Assembly (NCBI GenBank): GCA_019634835.1
Contig: JAHCAO010000003.1
Span: 62,001-126,000, forward strand
Source of the DNA: Gammaproteobacteria bacterium
GTDB lineage: Bacteria; Pseudomonadota; Gammaproteobacteria; DSM-16500
DNA: 64,000 bases
Reading direction: 5' to 3'
The notes below the pieces were generated by a model, which was not told the origin of the DNA, did not search any database, and worked only from the letters and a program-made list of their open reading frames with translations. The position numbers and the translations under genes are program-made. This document shows positions 20,380 to 28,711 of this stretch, piece by piece. How positions within the stretch are numbered: position 1 is the stretch's first letter; each line of letters starts with the position of its first letter.

Positions 20380-20487
20380 ATGTGGTATTTTGCCTGGATT
20401 TTAGGTACCGCATTTGCATGTAGTTTTGCGGTGTTTAATGCGCTTTGGTTGGAGTTGGATACTGATGACAAGCAAGATGGTTTTTAA
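20380..20487 (+). CDS. cydX: Cytochrome bd small subunit CydX
   Basis: A 35-residue protein starting [20 protein letters not shown] with a single membrane helix, then ALWLELD and a short acidic tail. This matches the CydX/YbgT pattern (MWYFxWILG near the start, a conserved glutamate after the helix), a small subunit needed for stable, active bd oxidase. A strong GGAGG lies 4 bases before the ATG. The gene is too short for most gene callers. Its end overlaps the likely hemF start at 20465 by 23 bases, which ties oxidase and haem synthesis translation together. Confidence 0.9.
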   Translation: MWYFAWILGTAFACSFAVFNALWLELDTDDKQDGF

Positions 20488-21421
20488 CAACGTTGAAGAA
20501 ATTGATTCTCTTTCAAGTGTTACCTCTGTAAAAACATATTTGTTAGATTTACAAAATCGTATTTGCCAATTCCTCGAATTTGAAGAAGGTAAAGCGAAGT
20601 TTGTAGAAGATAAATGGGAACATAAAGAAGGCGGCGGTGGTTTGACACGAGTTCTTGCAGGTGGTCATATCATTGAAAAAGCTGGCGTCAATTTTTCTCA
20701 CGTACAGGGATCACAATTACCACCTGCGGCCACAGCACGCCGACCCGAATTAGCAAACTCAACTTTTCAAGCATTAGGGGTGTCTGTCGTAGTCCATCCA
20801 TTCAATCCTTATGTCCCAACTTCACATTTTAATATACGTTTTATTCTTGTTGAGAAACCAGGGCAAAATCCTTTTTGGTGGTTCGGCGGCGGTTTCGATT
20901 TGACACCTTATTATGGTTTTATTGAAGATTGTGTGCATTGGCATCAAACGGCAAAAAATGCATGTGATGCATTTGGCGAAGATATTTATTTAAAATATAA
21001 AAATTGGGCCGATCAATATTTTTTCTTGAAACATAGAAATGAGCAGCGTGGCATAGGTGGAATATTTTTTGATGATTTAAACGAATGGGGATTTCAAGAT
21101 TGTTTTGCCTTTATACGTAGTGTTGGCGATCATTTTATAAAAGCCTATCATCCTATTGTTGCAAATAGAAAACAACACACATTTGAGCAAGCACAACGAG
21201 ACTTTCAAGCATACCGGCGCGGACGATATGTCGAATTTAATTTATTATATGATCGGGGCACTTTATTTGGGTTACAATCCGGCGGTCGTACGGAATCTAT
21301 ATTGATGTCTTTGCCACCCATTGTTGCATGGCATTACCATTGGCATCCTACCTCTGGGTCGCATGAAGCAAAATTATATGATGAGTTCCTACCAGTAAGA
21401 GAGTGGGTTGGTACAGTATAA
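20465..21421 (+). CDS. hemF: Oxygen-dependent coproporphyrinogen III oxidase
   Basis: Haem-biosynthesis enzyme that decarboxylates coproporphyrinogen III with O2. From the chosen start it has 318 residues, close to the usual 300-305. Signatures include [17 protein letters not shown] sequence (here [16 protein letters not shown]), FHPFNP-like [30 protein letters not shown] and the C-terminal [17 protein letters not shown]. The ATG at 20465 has GGAGTTGG 10 bases upstream, inside cydX; ATG 20477 is the alternative. Its place behind cydABX couples an oxidase that carries three haems to a late haem step. Confidence 0.95.
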   Translation: MTSKMVFNNVEEIDSLSSVTSVKTYLLDLQNRICQFLEFEEGKAKFVEDKWEHKEGGGGLTRVLAGGHIIEKAGVNFSHVQGSQLPPAATARRPELANSTFQALGVSVVVHPFNPYVPTSHFNIRFILVEKPGQNPFWWFGGGFDLTPYYGFIEDCVHWHQTAKNACDAFGEDIYLKYKNWADQYFFLKHRNEQRGIGGIFFDDLNEWGFQDCFAFIRSVGDHFIKAYHPIVANRKQHTFEQAQRDFQAYRRGRYVEFNLLYDRGTLFGLQSGGRTESILMSLPPIVAWHYHWHPTSGSHEAKLYDEFLPVREWVGTV

Positions 21422-21428
21422 TAGTAAT

Positions 21429-21635
21429 CGTTCACGGGGATAGTCATAGGGTCCAAAAAACGGAAGTTGGTAGATAGTACCATTCAAGTCATCACGACGA
21501 CCCGCTTTGAAATACAATTAGATTGGTTGAAATTGCAGCCTTTATTCCTTCGCTTGCTTCCCTCTTAACGGGCCTTCATGGCTTCGACATCGCAGAGTTT
21601 CCGTTTTTTGGGCCCTATGACTATCCCTGTGAACG
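21429..21635. repeat. Palindromic repeat family C, copy 1
   Basis: Arms of 37 bases, 21429-21465 and 21599-21635, are complementary except at two positions. The spacer is about 133 bases. The arm sequence runs from the outer end CGTTCACGGGGATAGTC to the inner CAAAAAACGGAA. It lies between the convergent hemF and MFS genes and could end both transcripts. A one-arm remnant occurs at 44888-44918. Confidence 0.75.
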
Positions 21636-21707
21636 GTTACGTATAATAAAAGTCCAACAGTCTTGCTGACCTTATAATATAGATGCCGCTATAAGAACCG
21701 ACTGATT

Positions 21708-23075
21708 CTAACTCTGGCTTAGCGCCTCAGAGGATGACTCGGTAGCCACAGAATTGGAAATGTTTTCATCTACTTCTTCACGTGTTTCACAGTAGGTTTC
21801 TTTGAGGAAGATAGAAAGAAATATACCCAATGCCACACCAATAGGAACAATACTTAGCGCAAACGTATAATCACTAGAAGAATAAATAGGTAATCCAGCA
21901 TCGCTCATTGAACTTGTAGTATGTAAGTCTAGTAGCTTGCCTACCACAGGCTGAAAGATAGCACCACCAGCCATAATTAGCATATTAGTAACAGCGACAG
22001 CGGTACCAGAAATTTGAATAGGATTATTTTCTTTTCCCAACGCAAAACACAATGGATGAGCACCGCAACAAAATCCTATCATAAAGAAAATTGTGTATAA
22101 CTCAGAAAGACTTATGCCAGGGACATAAAAGACCACACATAATAAAAGTGCCGCAAAAAAACCAGTTACTGTTAATGGTACTCTACGGCGCCTAATGGTA
22201 TCGGAGAAGAGCCCAATGATAGGGCCTGAAATAATCCATCCAAAAAAAGTGTAACTTGAAATAGCCACCGCTTGTTCAGAAGTTAAGTGGTAGACTGCCT
22301 TTAAGTAAGGAATGCCCCAAAGGTCTAAAAATACAGAGGAAGGAAGATATAATAAACAGCCAATAATGCCAATTAACCACATTTGCGGATTGGTAAAAAT
22401 ATGGTGCAGCGCGGTAATAAACTGCCCTATGTTAATAGGTGTTTGCATTTTATTTTCAGTCATCATTGTGTGAGCACTGGGTCGGTTTCTCACAAGCATA
22501 ATGATGATAATGCTTAATACTACGCCTGCAGCTAATGCTGAACGTAAGGATGCTTGATAACCTATTGTTTCTACAACATGAGTAAGATACTTTTGAGCTA
22601 AAGCACCAGAAGTCATTCCAACTGCTGTTGTTAACCCTGCTACTGTAGCAAACCGATTAGGTGGCAGCCAAATGGAAGCTAATTTTAATGTTCCAATATA
22701 AGCAAACGCGCAGCCAAGACCAATCATAAATCGTCCTGTTCCAGCTGCCATGTAATTATTTGAAGAGGTAAAAACGCTCAACCCTATCACCGCTATTAAA
22801 CAAGCAACACATAATACAAAACGCACACCAAATTTATCGTAAACTATGCCGGCAGGAATTTGCATAGGTGTATAAGCCCAGTAATAAAGACCGGCAAGCG
22901 TACCAAATTGAGTCGCTGTGATATGAAAAGCCTGGGTTAATTCAACTTGCATGACACTGGGGGAAACACGGAGGAAGTAGTTATAGCAATAAAATAACAT
23001 TCCACAACAAACAATAAGCCAAGGATAAGCTGATTTCACAAGGGGAAACGTCATGGTACGGTTATTAGCTATCAT
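21708..23075 (-). CDS. Major facilitator superfamily transporter
   Basis: A 455-residue, 12-helix permease from the ATG at 23075, preferred because GGAAGGGAA lies 8 bases before it (an ATG six codons upstream lacks a site). The family loop motif appears as GIVYDKFGVRFVL between helices 2 and 3, and the opening reads YNYFLRVSPSVMQVEL, FGTLAGLYYWAYTPMQIPAG. This pattern is common in the many Legionellales MFS proteins that include the phagosomal (Pht) transporters. The substrate is unknown. The C-terminus is a Ser/Glu-rich tail. Upstream is a 336-base intergenic region. Confidence 0.82.
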   Translation of the reverse strand: MIANNRTMTFPLVKSAYPWLIVCCGMLFYCYNYFLRVSPSVMQVELTQAFHITATQFGTLAGLYYWAYTPMQIPAGIVYDKFGVRFVLCVACLIAVIGLSVFTSSNNYMAAGTGRFMIGLGCAFAYIGTLKLASIWLPPNRFATVAGLTTAVGMTSGALAQKYLTHVVETIGYQASLRSALAAGVVLSIIIIMLVRNRPSAHTMMTENKMQTPINIGQFITALHHIFTNPQMWLIGIIGCLLYLPSSVFLDLWGIPYLKAVYHLTSEQAVAISSYTFFGWIISGPIIGLFSDTIRRRRVPLTVTGFFAALLLCVVFYVPGISLSELYTIFFMIGFCCGAHPLCFALGKENNPIQISGTAVAVTNMLIMAGGAIFQPVVGKLLDLHTTSSMSDAGLPIYSSSDYTFALSIVPIGVALGIFLSIFLKETYCETREEVDENISNSVATESSSEALSQS

Positions 23076-23176
23076 GAATAAGTTCCCTTCCATATCGTCA
23101 AGGTTAGTTTAAGGCATTGTAAAAACATAGAAAAGCGAAATATGCTCTTAATAATGGCAATGAAAATACCACTTAT

Positions 23177-23192
23177 CTTAAGCATAACTTAA
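23177..23192 (+). promoter_or_regulatory. PmrA-box-like direct repeat upstream of the small secreted protein
   Basis: CTTAA (23177-23181), six bases, CTTAA (23188-23192): the half-sites and 11-base period equal the PmrA box described for Legionella and Coxiella. The central TT of the Coxiella consensus is AT here. TCTAAT, 21 bases further on, may be the -10. It lies about 220 bases before the ATG at 23412. The rest of the 23076-23411 region shows no gene. Confidence 0.5.
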
Positions 23193-23411
23193 CTATTGCT
23201 ACCACCCGTGTTTTCTAATTAAGATAGTGCTTTATAACAAAACCTATTACTTTAAGTCAAATTTATGATGCCGCGAACAGTACATGTAGCATTGAATGTA
23301 GTTGGAAAATCTAGGCATTCCTGTGGAAAATCATTATAAAAAAGAATAGAAAAAGATGCCATTTAGTATTAAATTAGTAATCTGAAAGTTAATCTAAAAT
23401 AGGAGAATAGT

Positions 23412-23642
23412 ATGAATATAAAGTCATTCGCGATGTTAGTTACCTCAGGATGGTTGGCTATATCCTCTGTATACATCGCGCCGGCTATGGCTGATGATAC
23501 AAGTGATGATAGTACCTCCATCCAACAATCAGCGCCTTCGAGTGACGATACGCAAAATAACAATTCAAACCAAAATAATGATAACGCTAACACCGCGCCA
23601 GATGATAGCACACTAGATACTGCAACTGGTGATGATTACTAA
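23412..23642 (+). CDS. Small secreted acidic, low-complexity protein
   Basis: A 76-residue product with a signal peptide (about residues 1-27, ending APAMA) and a mature part of about 49 residues made almost wholly of Asp, Ser, Asn, Gln and Thr. AGGAGAATAGT precedes the ATG, and a strong terminator follows about 75 bases after the stop, so it is a monocistronic unit. I recognise no family. The mature chain is probably disordered and strongly negative. Possible roles (surface, metal binding, host contact) are guesses. A PmrA-like box lies upstream. Confidence 0.72.
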   Translation: MNIKSFAMLVTSGWLAISSVYIAPAMADDTSDDSTSIQQSAPSSDDTQNNNSNQNNDNANTAPDDSTLDTATGDDY

Positions 23643-23717
23643 TTATCTGCGTCTGCACTATTATTAGAGTCGATTTATTAGAATCTATTCACTATCGTAA
23701 TTCACGAGATTTCTATC

Positions 23718-23740
23718 AAACCCGATCAACGATCGGGTTT
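23718..23740 (+). terminator. Rho-independent terminator after the small secreted protein gene
   Basis: AAACCCGAT (23718-23726) and ATCGGGTTT (23732-23740) make a 9-bp stem with a 5-base loop, GC-rich at its centre, with the T-run forming the end of the stem. Good terminator geometry. Confidence 0.75.
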
Positions 23741-23901
23741 ATTCTAAGCCTATCATATACATACAATTTTTTCAGGAACTCTAGGAGCTAAAAAACATAT
23801 TAAGGTAGTGCCTTCAGCGAATTCTCACAATTTTTTCTACTCTTAGATGCAAAATACTCTATAATCTGGAAGATGAGTATTTTTACTACACTAGGTAATA
23901 C

Positions 23902-24696
23902 ATGCAGACGCTGAATGATACTGAGCTAGTGGCAGAGATAGTTAATGCGATAGATAATAATGAATTTATTTTACATTATCAGCCCCAGTTTAACTTGACT
24001 ACTTCCACATTTGATAGCGTAGAGGCATTAATTCGCTGGCAACATCCACGAAGAGGATTGTTGATGCCGGTTGATTTTATTAATTTCGTTGAAAATGACA
24101 ATCTTATTGTGAAGATTGGCGAATGGGTACTGAAGACAGCATGTACACAAATTAAAGCTTGGCAGAACAAAGGGTTTACTCCAATACGTGTCGCGGTAAA
24201 TGTTTCAGGTCAGCAATTTAAACAAGAAACATTTGTTGATTTTGTGATTAATACATTACATAAAATTAATTTAGATCCAAGCTATTTAGAGTTGGAATTA
24301 AGTGAAAATATTATTATTAATGATGATGACGAACTTATCATACAGATGATTTACCAATTGAATAACATGGGTATATTAATCGCTCTTGATGATTTTGGCA
24401 CGGGTCATTCAAGCGTAAATCATCTAAAAAAAATCCCTGTTAATAGGATTAAGATTGATAAAAAATACATAAAAAATATACATAATAATCGAAATGATGC
24501 TGCGATTGTAAAGTCATTGATTATACTTGCAGAAAGATTGAACTTACAAATTTTAGCTGAAGGAGTTGAAACATTCATGCAATTACAATCGCTTTTATCG
24601 CAGCAGTGTAAAGAAATCCAAGGTTATTATTTTTCCAAACCACTACCTGCAGAAGAAGTTGAGAAATTACTTAAACAAACCAGAGTAGGCTGCTGA
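23902..24696 (+). CDS. Stand-alone EAL-domain protein (probable c-di-GMP phosphodiesterase)
   Basis: A 264-residue protein that is essentially one EAL domain with no sensory, GGDEF or membrane part. Expected catalytic positions are intact: EALIRWQHP (the EAL motif), VNVSGQQF, ELELSEN, DDFGTGHSS, a lysine in IKIDKKY, AEGVET, and the glutamine in EIQGYYFSKPL. It should therefore hydrolyse c-di-GMP to pGpG, though ELSEN replaces the commoner ELTES. A TATAAT at 23860-23865 may be the -10. A DMT transporter starts 4 bases after its stop, so the two are co-transcribed. Confidence 0.88.
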   Translation: MQTLNDTELVAEIVNAIDNNEFILHYQPQFNLTTSTFDSVEALIRWQHPRRGLLMPVDFINFVENDNLIVKIGEWVLKTACTQIKAWQNKGFTPIRVAVNVSGQQFKQETFVDFVINTLHKINLDPSYLELELSENIIINDDDELIIQMIYQLNNMGILIALDDFGTGHSSVNHLKKIPVNRIKIDKKYIKNIHNNRNDAAIVKSLIILAERLNLQILAEGVETFMQLQSLLSQQCKEIQGYYFSKPLPAEEVEKLLKQTRVGC

Positions 24697-24700
24697 ACTA

Positions 24701-25588
24701 ATGACAAAAAAAACTAAAAGTGCGATTGCTATCACCATCGTATTATGGGCTTCAGGGTTTGTTGGAATACGCGTAGGGTTGCGTGGCTATTCGCCAGAAG
24801 GGCTAGCCTTACTGCGTTATCTCATTGCTTCTATCTGTATGGCAATCATATATTTCCGTTTACCTAAACGCAGTTCAATGCGGTTATTAGATATGGCTGC
24901 GTTAATGTGTGTGGGGGCAATAGGTATCGGTCTTTATAATCTCACCTTAAATTATGGCGAACTTTCTATCTCATCAGGCATAGCAAGTTTTATCACTAGC
25001 CAAGCACCTATTATCACTACTGTTTTGGCAGTTTGCTTTCTTGGCGAGAGTATCAGTACTCCACAGATACTGGGTTTAATGGTAAGTGTAATGGGTGTCG
25101 CTTTAATTACCTTTAGTGAAAAAGGAGGACTTAAGTGGGACACTGGTGTTTTCTACATTTTAATTGCAACCCTAGCGGCTGGTTTATTTTCTGTTTTACA
25201 AAAACCCTTTTTAAAAAAATATCACGCCATTGAGGCAACCACTTATATTATTTGGGGAGCGACTCTATTTTTATCGTTGTATATACCCAAACTACAACAT
25301 GATTTAATGTTTGCTCCTCTAAAAACCACCATTATTGTACTGTACTTAGGTATATTTCCTGCTGCGATCGCATATGTTGCTTGGAGTTATGTATTGGCAA
25401 AAATGCCAGCTTCTCAAGCAGTGAGCTTTCTTTATTTTATGCCTTTTGTCGCTACTCTTTTAGGATGGCTTTGCTTAGGTGAAGTCCCTGTGATGATGTC
25501 ATTAGTCGGTGGTTTACTTGCAATAATCGGTGTATGGCTCGTAAACCAATCTTATCGGTTCATACCGGTGAAAAATAGCACTCCCTAA
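24701..25588 (+). CDS. EamA/DMT-family transporter
   Basis: A 295-residue permease with ten hydrophobic helices in two EamA repeats. The first begins TIVLWASGFVGIRVGLRGYSP; the second around VFYILIATLAAGLFSVLQKPF. The repeat-end pattern is visible as ISSGIASFITSQAPIITTVL and SQAVSFLYFMPFVATLLGW. Proteins of this class export amino acids or other metabolites; the substrate is not predictable. Starts 4 bases after the EAL gene, sharing its transcript. Confidence 0.87.
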   Translation: MTKKTKSAIAITIVLWASGFVGIRVGLRGYSPEGLALLRYLIASICMAIIYFRLPKRSSMRLLDMAALMCVGAIGIGLYNLTLNYGELSISSGIASFITSQAPIITTVLAVCFLGESISTPQILGLMVSVMGVALITFSEKGGLKWDTGVFYILIATLAAGLFSVLQKPFLKKYHAIEATTYIIWGATLFLSLYIPKLQHDLMFAPLKTTIIVLYLGIFPAAIAYVAWSYVLAKMPASQAVSFLYFMPFVATLLGWLCLGEVPVMMSLVGGLLAIIGVWLVNQSYRFIPVKNSTP

Positions 25589-25633
25589 AACAAAAATACA
25601 CCTCACACTCATACCAATTTTACCGTTTTTAGA

Positions 25634-26080
25634 TTAAAAGTGATTGATCAAATGATGCGTGAGTTCGACACCCTCATGTAAGGTATAATCCTTTTCTATG
25701 TTTTGACTAACAATTTTGTGCATTTGATGAGGCATATGCTTATGCAGCATTCCCATGAAAGCTGGCGGTGCAACAATAATCAAATCACGATAGTGGTTGC
25801 TTTTTCTGGCTGATTCAAGATGTTCTAGCAATTCTAGTGCAAATTCTTCTGCTTCACGTGTTTTAGGTGAGGTGGCTTCAACAAATGTTCCAACGCCGAA
25901 TTCTCCTGACTTATCTGTTGTCAATTCAGATCCTTTCATACGGCTCTTTTCATGCGTGAAACAACTTATTAATTCCAAATTTTTAGGGTGCTGGTCCCGC
26001 AAAAATCGCGCTTTATGCATTGAAAATAAACGGGCTTTACTTGCATCAGCAATAAGAAGCCATGTGATTGCATTTTCCAT
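25634..26080 (-). CDS. Host-attachment protein family member
   Basis: A 148-residue protein that reads as the host-attachment family (Pfam Host_attach type): TWLLIADASKARLFSM at the N-terminus, then a polar middle (GSELTTDKSGEFGVG) and a DLIIVAPPAFMGMLHKHM segment that resembles archaeal release-factor-like folds. The family was named from a plant-attachment phenotype; the molecular function is not established. The ATG at 26080 is chosen because AAGGTG lies 6 bases upstream; a further in-frame ATG lies 15 bases before it. No signal peptide. Confidence 0.8.
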   Translation of the reverse strand: MENAITWLLIADASKARLFSMHKARFLRDQHPKNLELISCFTHEKSRMKGSELTTDKSGEFGVGTFVEATSPKTREAEEFALELLEHLESARKSNHYRDLIIVAPPAFMGMLHKHMPHQMHKIVSQNIEKDYTLHEGVELTHHLINHF

Positions 26081-26160
26081 AATAGTCACCTTCATTGGTT
26101 ACTGATACATTCACCTTACTCCATCACTAAAAGGTGCGCAAGCTGGAAGGAATTACTTAA

Positions 26161-26211
26161 TATACTCGTAGCGTTTCAATGCTAAGTAGCTTGGAGCGCT
26201 ACGAAAGTATA
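26161..26211. repeat. Short inverted repeat, family D-like end sequence
   Basis: TATAC-TCGTAGCG (26161-26173) pairs with CGCTACGA-(AA)-GTATA (26197-26211). The left side reads TATACTCGTAGCGTTTCAA, which resembles the ends of the family D elements at 28553 and 30126. It lies between two minus-strand genes and may also end transcription of the host-attachment gene. Confidence 0.55.
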
Positions 26212-26221
26212 ATACGATCTA

Positions 26222-27631
26222 TTACATTAATTTTGTATAATGATCAGCAATCATTTGTGCAACACACGCGGTTAATTTTTTTCCTGTTGGAATATGTAAA
26301 AACTCATTAGGTCCATGTGCATTTGATTCGGGGCCTAAGACACCTGTAATTAAGAATTGTGCTCGAGGAAATTTTTTTCCTAACATACCCATAAAAGGAA
26401 TTGATCCACCTTCACCAAGGTATACCGCTTCTTTACCGAAATAATCTAGAGATGCTTGTCTTGCAGATTCAACAAGCCATGGTTGCTCCGCTGGAGCATT
26501 CCAACCAGGCCCAGTATCATTAATCTCATAAGTAACGAGCGCATGATTAGGTGGATTTTCTTCTAACTTATTTTTTAGAGATTGCGCAGCTGCGTCTATA
26601 TCACAGGTAGGAGGCAATCGCATAGATAGCTTAACTGATAAAGATGGCAATGTGACATTCCCAGCATTTTCAATAGCAGGCACTCCATCGATTCCAATAA
26701 TAGACAAAGCAGGTTTCCATGTACGCCGCAAAATCAAATCTGACATAGAAGCGGATTCTGGCTGTAATCCTGGAAAAAAAGGTAAATCTTCAAATATCGA
26801 TTTTCCCAGTACTTTCGCTGCTTGTTCTGCTTGATGTATACGCTGAGCGGGTATATCAACTTGAAGGTCTTTTAAGAGAATATCACCGCTTGCTTCATTT
26901 TCAATACGATTGAGTAATTGACGTAAAATTCGAAAGCAAGAAGGTGCCACTCCGCTGCCAGATCCAGAATGGATACCTTGTTTTAAGACACTAATATTCA
27001 ATGTTCCACCAATCAAACCACGTAGCGAAGTTGTTATCCATAATTGATCATAATTCCCACATCCTGAATCGAGACAAATGACAAGACTAGGCTGTCCTAT
27101 GCGTTCACTTAGCGCATCAATGTAAAAAGGTAAATCTATGCTGCCGCTTTCTTCACATGCTTCAATCAGAATGACACAGCGAGAATGAGGAATTTGTTGG
27201 TTACGCAGCGACTTGATTGCTGCTAACGAAGCAAATGTTGCATAACCATCATCAGCAGAACCACGGCCATATAATCGATCACCTCGCAAAACTGGCTTCC
27301 AAGGGTGAAGACCAGAATCCCATCCTGACATTTCAGGTTGTTTATCCATATGGCCATAAAGCAATATGGTATTATCATTACTCCCAGGAATATCAATAAA
27401 AATAACGGGCGTTCTATTTTCAAGCCTCACTACCTCCAAGTGCATATTCTCTATTGCATTCGCTTGGCACCAGTTAAAAATCAATGCTACAGCCTGATCC
27501 ATATGCCCATGAGCATGCCAGTCTTTATCAAACTGGGGAGATTTATTCGGTATTTTTATATATTCCATTAAGGTTGGGACAATGCTTTTGTCCCAGAGTT
27601 GATTCACATAATTTATATTGTCTTGTTTCAT
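26222..27631 (-). CDS. M20-family metallopeptidase (dipeptidase-like)
   Basis: A 469-residue zinc-dependent peptidase. The metal-site blocks are LLYGHMDKQPEMSGW (first His and following Asp), GRGSADDGYATFASL, LIEACEESGSIDL (catalytic Glu pair) and, near the C-terminus, EFLHIPTGKK-type sequence. GGSIPFMGML, also in the C-terminal half, is typical of dipeptidases in this group. The start at 27631 is preferred: AGGACA lies upstream, and the longer frame would run into the preceding gene. It follows the amidinotransferase-fold gene by 23 bases, an apparent two-gene operon. Confidence 0.88.
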   Translation of the reverse strand: MKQDNINYVNQLWDKSIVPTLMEYIKIPNKSPQFDKDWHAHGHMDQAVALIFNWCQANAIENMHLEVVRLENRTPVIFIDIPGSNDNTILLYGHMDKQPEMSGWDSGLHPWKPVLRGDRLYGRGSADDGYATFASLAAIKSLRNQQIPHSRCVILIEACEESGSIDLPFYIDALSERIGQPSLVICLDSGCGNYDQLWITTSLRGLIGGTLNISVLKQGIHSGSGSGVAPSCFRILRQLLNRIENEASGDILLKDLQVDIPAQRIHQAEQAAKVLGKSIFEDLPFFPGLQPESASMSDLILRRTWKPALSIIGIDGVPAIENAGNVTLPSLSVKLSMRLPPTCDIDAAAQSLKNKLEENPPNHALVTYEINDTGPGWNAPAEQPWLVESARQASLDYFGKEAVYLGEGGSIPFMGMLGKKFPRAQFLITGVLGPESNAHGPNEFLHIPTGKKLTACVAQMIADHYTKLM

Positions 27632-27654
27632 TAGTGTTGTCCTAGAAATAACGT

Positions 27655-28446
27655 CTAATCGATTCGTAACGTTAAGCATTTACATGCGCCCCCAGCTTTT
27701 AAATATTCACTCATATCGCAGGCATGCACGATAAATCCGCGCTTTTCTAATTCAGAAGAAATTTGCGGACAATTTGCCGGTAAAACGACATGATTATCTA
27801 AAACAACAGCATTACATGCAAATTTTTTTGCTTCATTTTCAATCACAGGAATGAATTCTATTTCTTTGAACATATGTTCTTGAGATTTTTTTGTAAAAGC
27901 TGGGGGATACCATATTGCTAGTTTGTCATTGAGAGGACAGAAGCAAGTGTCAATGTGGTAGTAGTAAGGGTCACATAATTCACAGAAAATGAGTTCACTG
28001 TTTTTTAGATAGGCTGCTTGCTCATAAAAATACCGATCAGATCTAAAGCCAAAGCCCACGAACAATTTATTACCCGCCGCAAGAGCATCACCAGCACCCT
28101 CAAAATAAGGTGCACTAGCAGTGGGATCATTCCAAAATTCAAAACCTGCATCTTGAAACCATGCCTTAAAATAAGGTTGTTCGCCTTGCCGCTCTTTATG
28201 TTTAAAATGTGACAATATGATTTTTCCTTGAAAAAACAAGCCTGCATTAGCAGTGAATACCATATCGGGCCAGCCTTTTATAGGGGAAATTAAATCGACT
28301 GCTGCACCACAACTTAACAATGTTTGGTAGAGAACCTCCCATTGAGATACTGCTTGTTGATAATTAATCGCCTGTTGTACCTTCATCCAAGGATTAATTT
28401 CATATTGAATGCCATAGTATTCTGGACGACACATTAAGATTTTCAT
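27655..28446 (-). CDS. Amidinotransferase-fold hydrolase (DDAH/arginine-deiminase superfamily)
   Basis: A 263-residue pentein-fold enzyme. Family landmarks are WPDMVFTANAGLFFQ, the FEGAGDAL acidic block, the catalytic histidine region YYYHIDTCFCPL and the C-terminal nucleophile GGACKCLTLRI, where Cys257 is in the catalytic position. Relatives hydrolyse methylated arginine, arginine or similar guanidino compounds to citrulline or ornithine. The exact substrate cannot be set from motifs. ATG 28446 has GGAGG 11 bases upstream. Paired with an M20 peptidase, it could serve peptide and arginine use. Confidence 0.85.
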   Translation of the reverse strand: MKILMCRPEYYGIQYEINPWMKVQQAINYQQAVSQWEVLYQTLLSCGAAVDLISPIKGWPDMVFTANAGLFFQGKIILSHFKHKERQGEQPYFKAWFQDAGFEFWNDPTASAPYFEGAGDALAAGNKLFVGFGFRSDRYFYEQAAYLKNSELIFCELCDPYYYHIDTCFCPLNDKLAIWYPPAFTKKSQEHMFKEIEFIPVIENEAKKFACNAVVLDNHVVLPANCPQISSELEKRGFIVHACDMSEYLKAGGACKCLTLRID

Positions 28447-28552
28447 ATTAATTAAACCTCCATTAATCACCAGTGTCTATAAGCTAGTACAATAGAAGTG
28501 ATTTGTCAGCTTTCTCTTGAAATTAATATGCAATTTGAAAAAATGTAGTATT

Positions 28553-28684
28553 AAATATAGCCGTAGCATCATTTTAGGGATAAAAATTATGGGTGACTGT
28601 GGGTGTTCGTTTTTATATGCCGTTTTATAAACATGAAAACAAATAGCCACTCAAACACCTAAGGTGAAGTGCTACAAGTATATT
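28553..28684. repeat. MITE-like palindromic repeat family D, copy 1
   Basis: About 132 bases between divergent genes. The left end AAATATAGCCGTAGCATCA matches the reverse complement of the right end (AATATACTTGTAGCACTTCA). Inside, GTGACTGTGGGTGTTCGTTTT is imperfectly complementary to AAAACAAATAGCCACTCAAAC. The right half CACCTAAGGTGAAGTGCTAC recurs at 50089-50108 with few changes. It lies in the promoter region of the L,D-transpeptidase gene. Confidence 0.65.
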
Positions 28685-28711
28685 GACGGTATTTTAGTGA
28701 GGGTTAGAAGT

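Noticed and set aside
20414..20464. Extended N-terminus of hemF
   Set aside because: Those codons lie inside cydX in another frame, are not conserved in HemF, and a better start with a ribosome-binding site follows at 20465.
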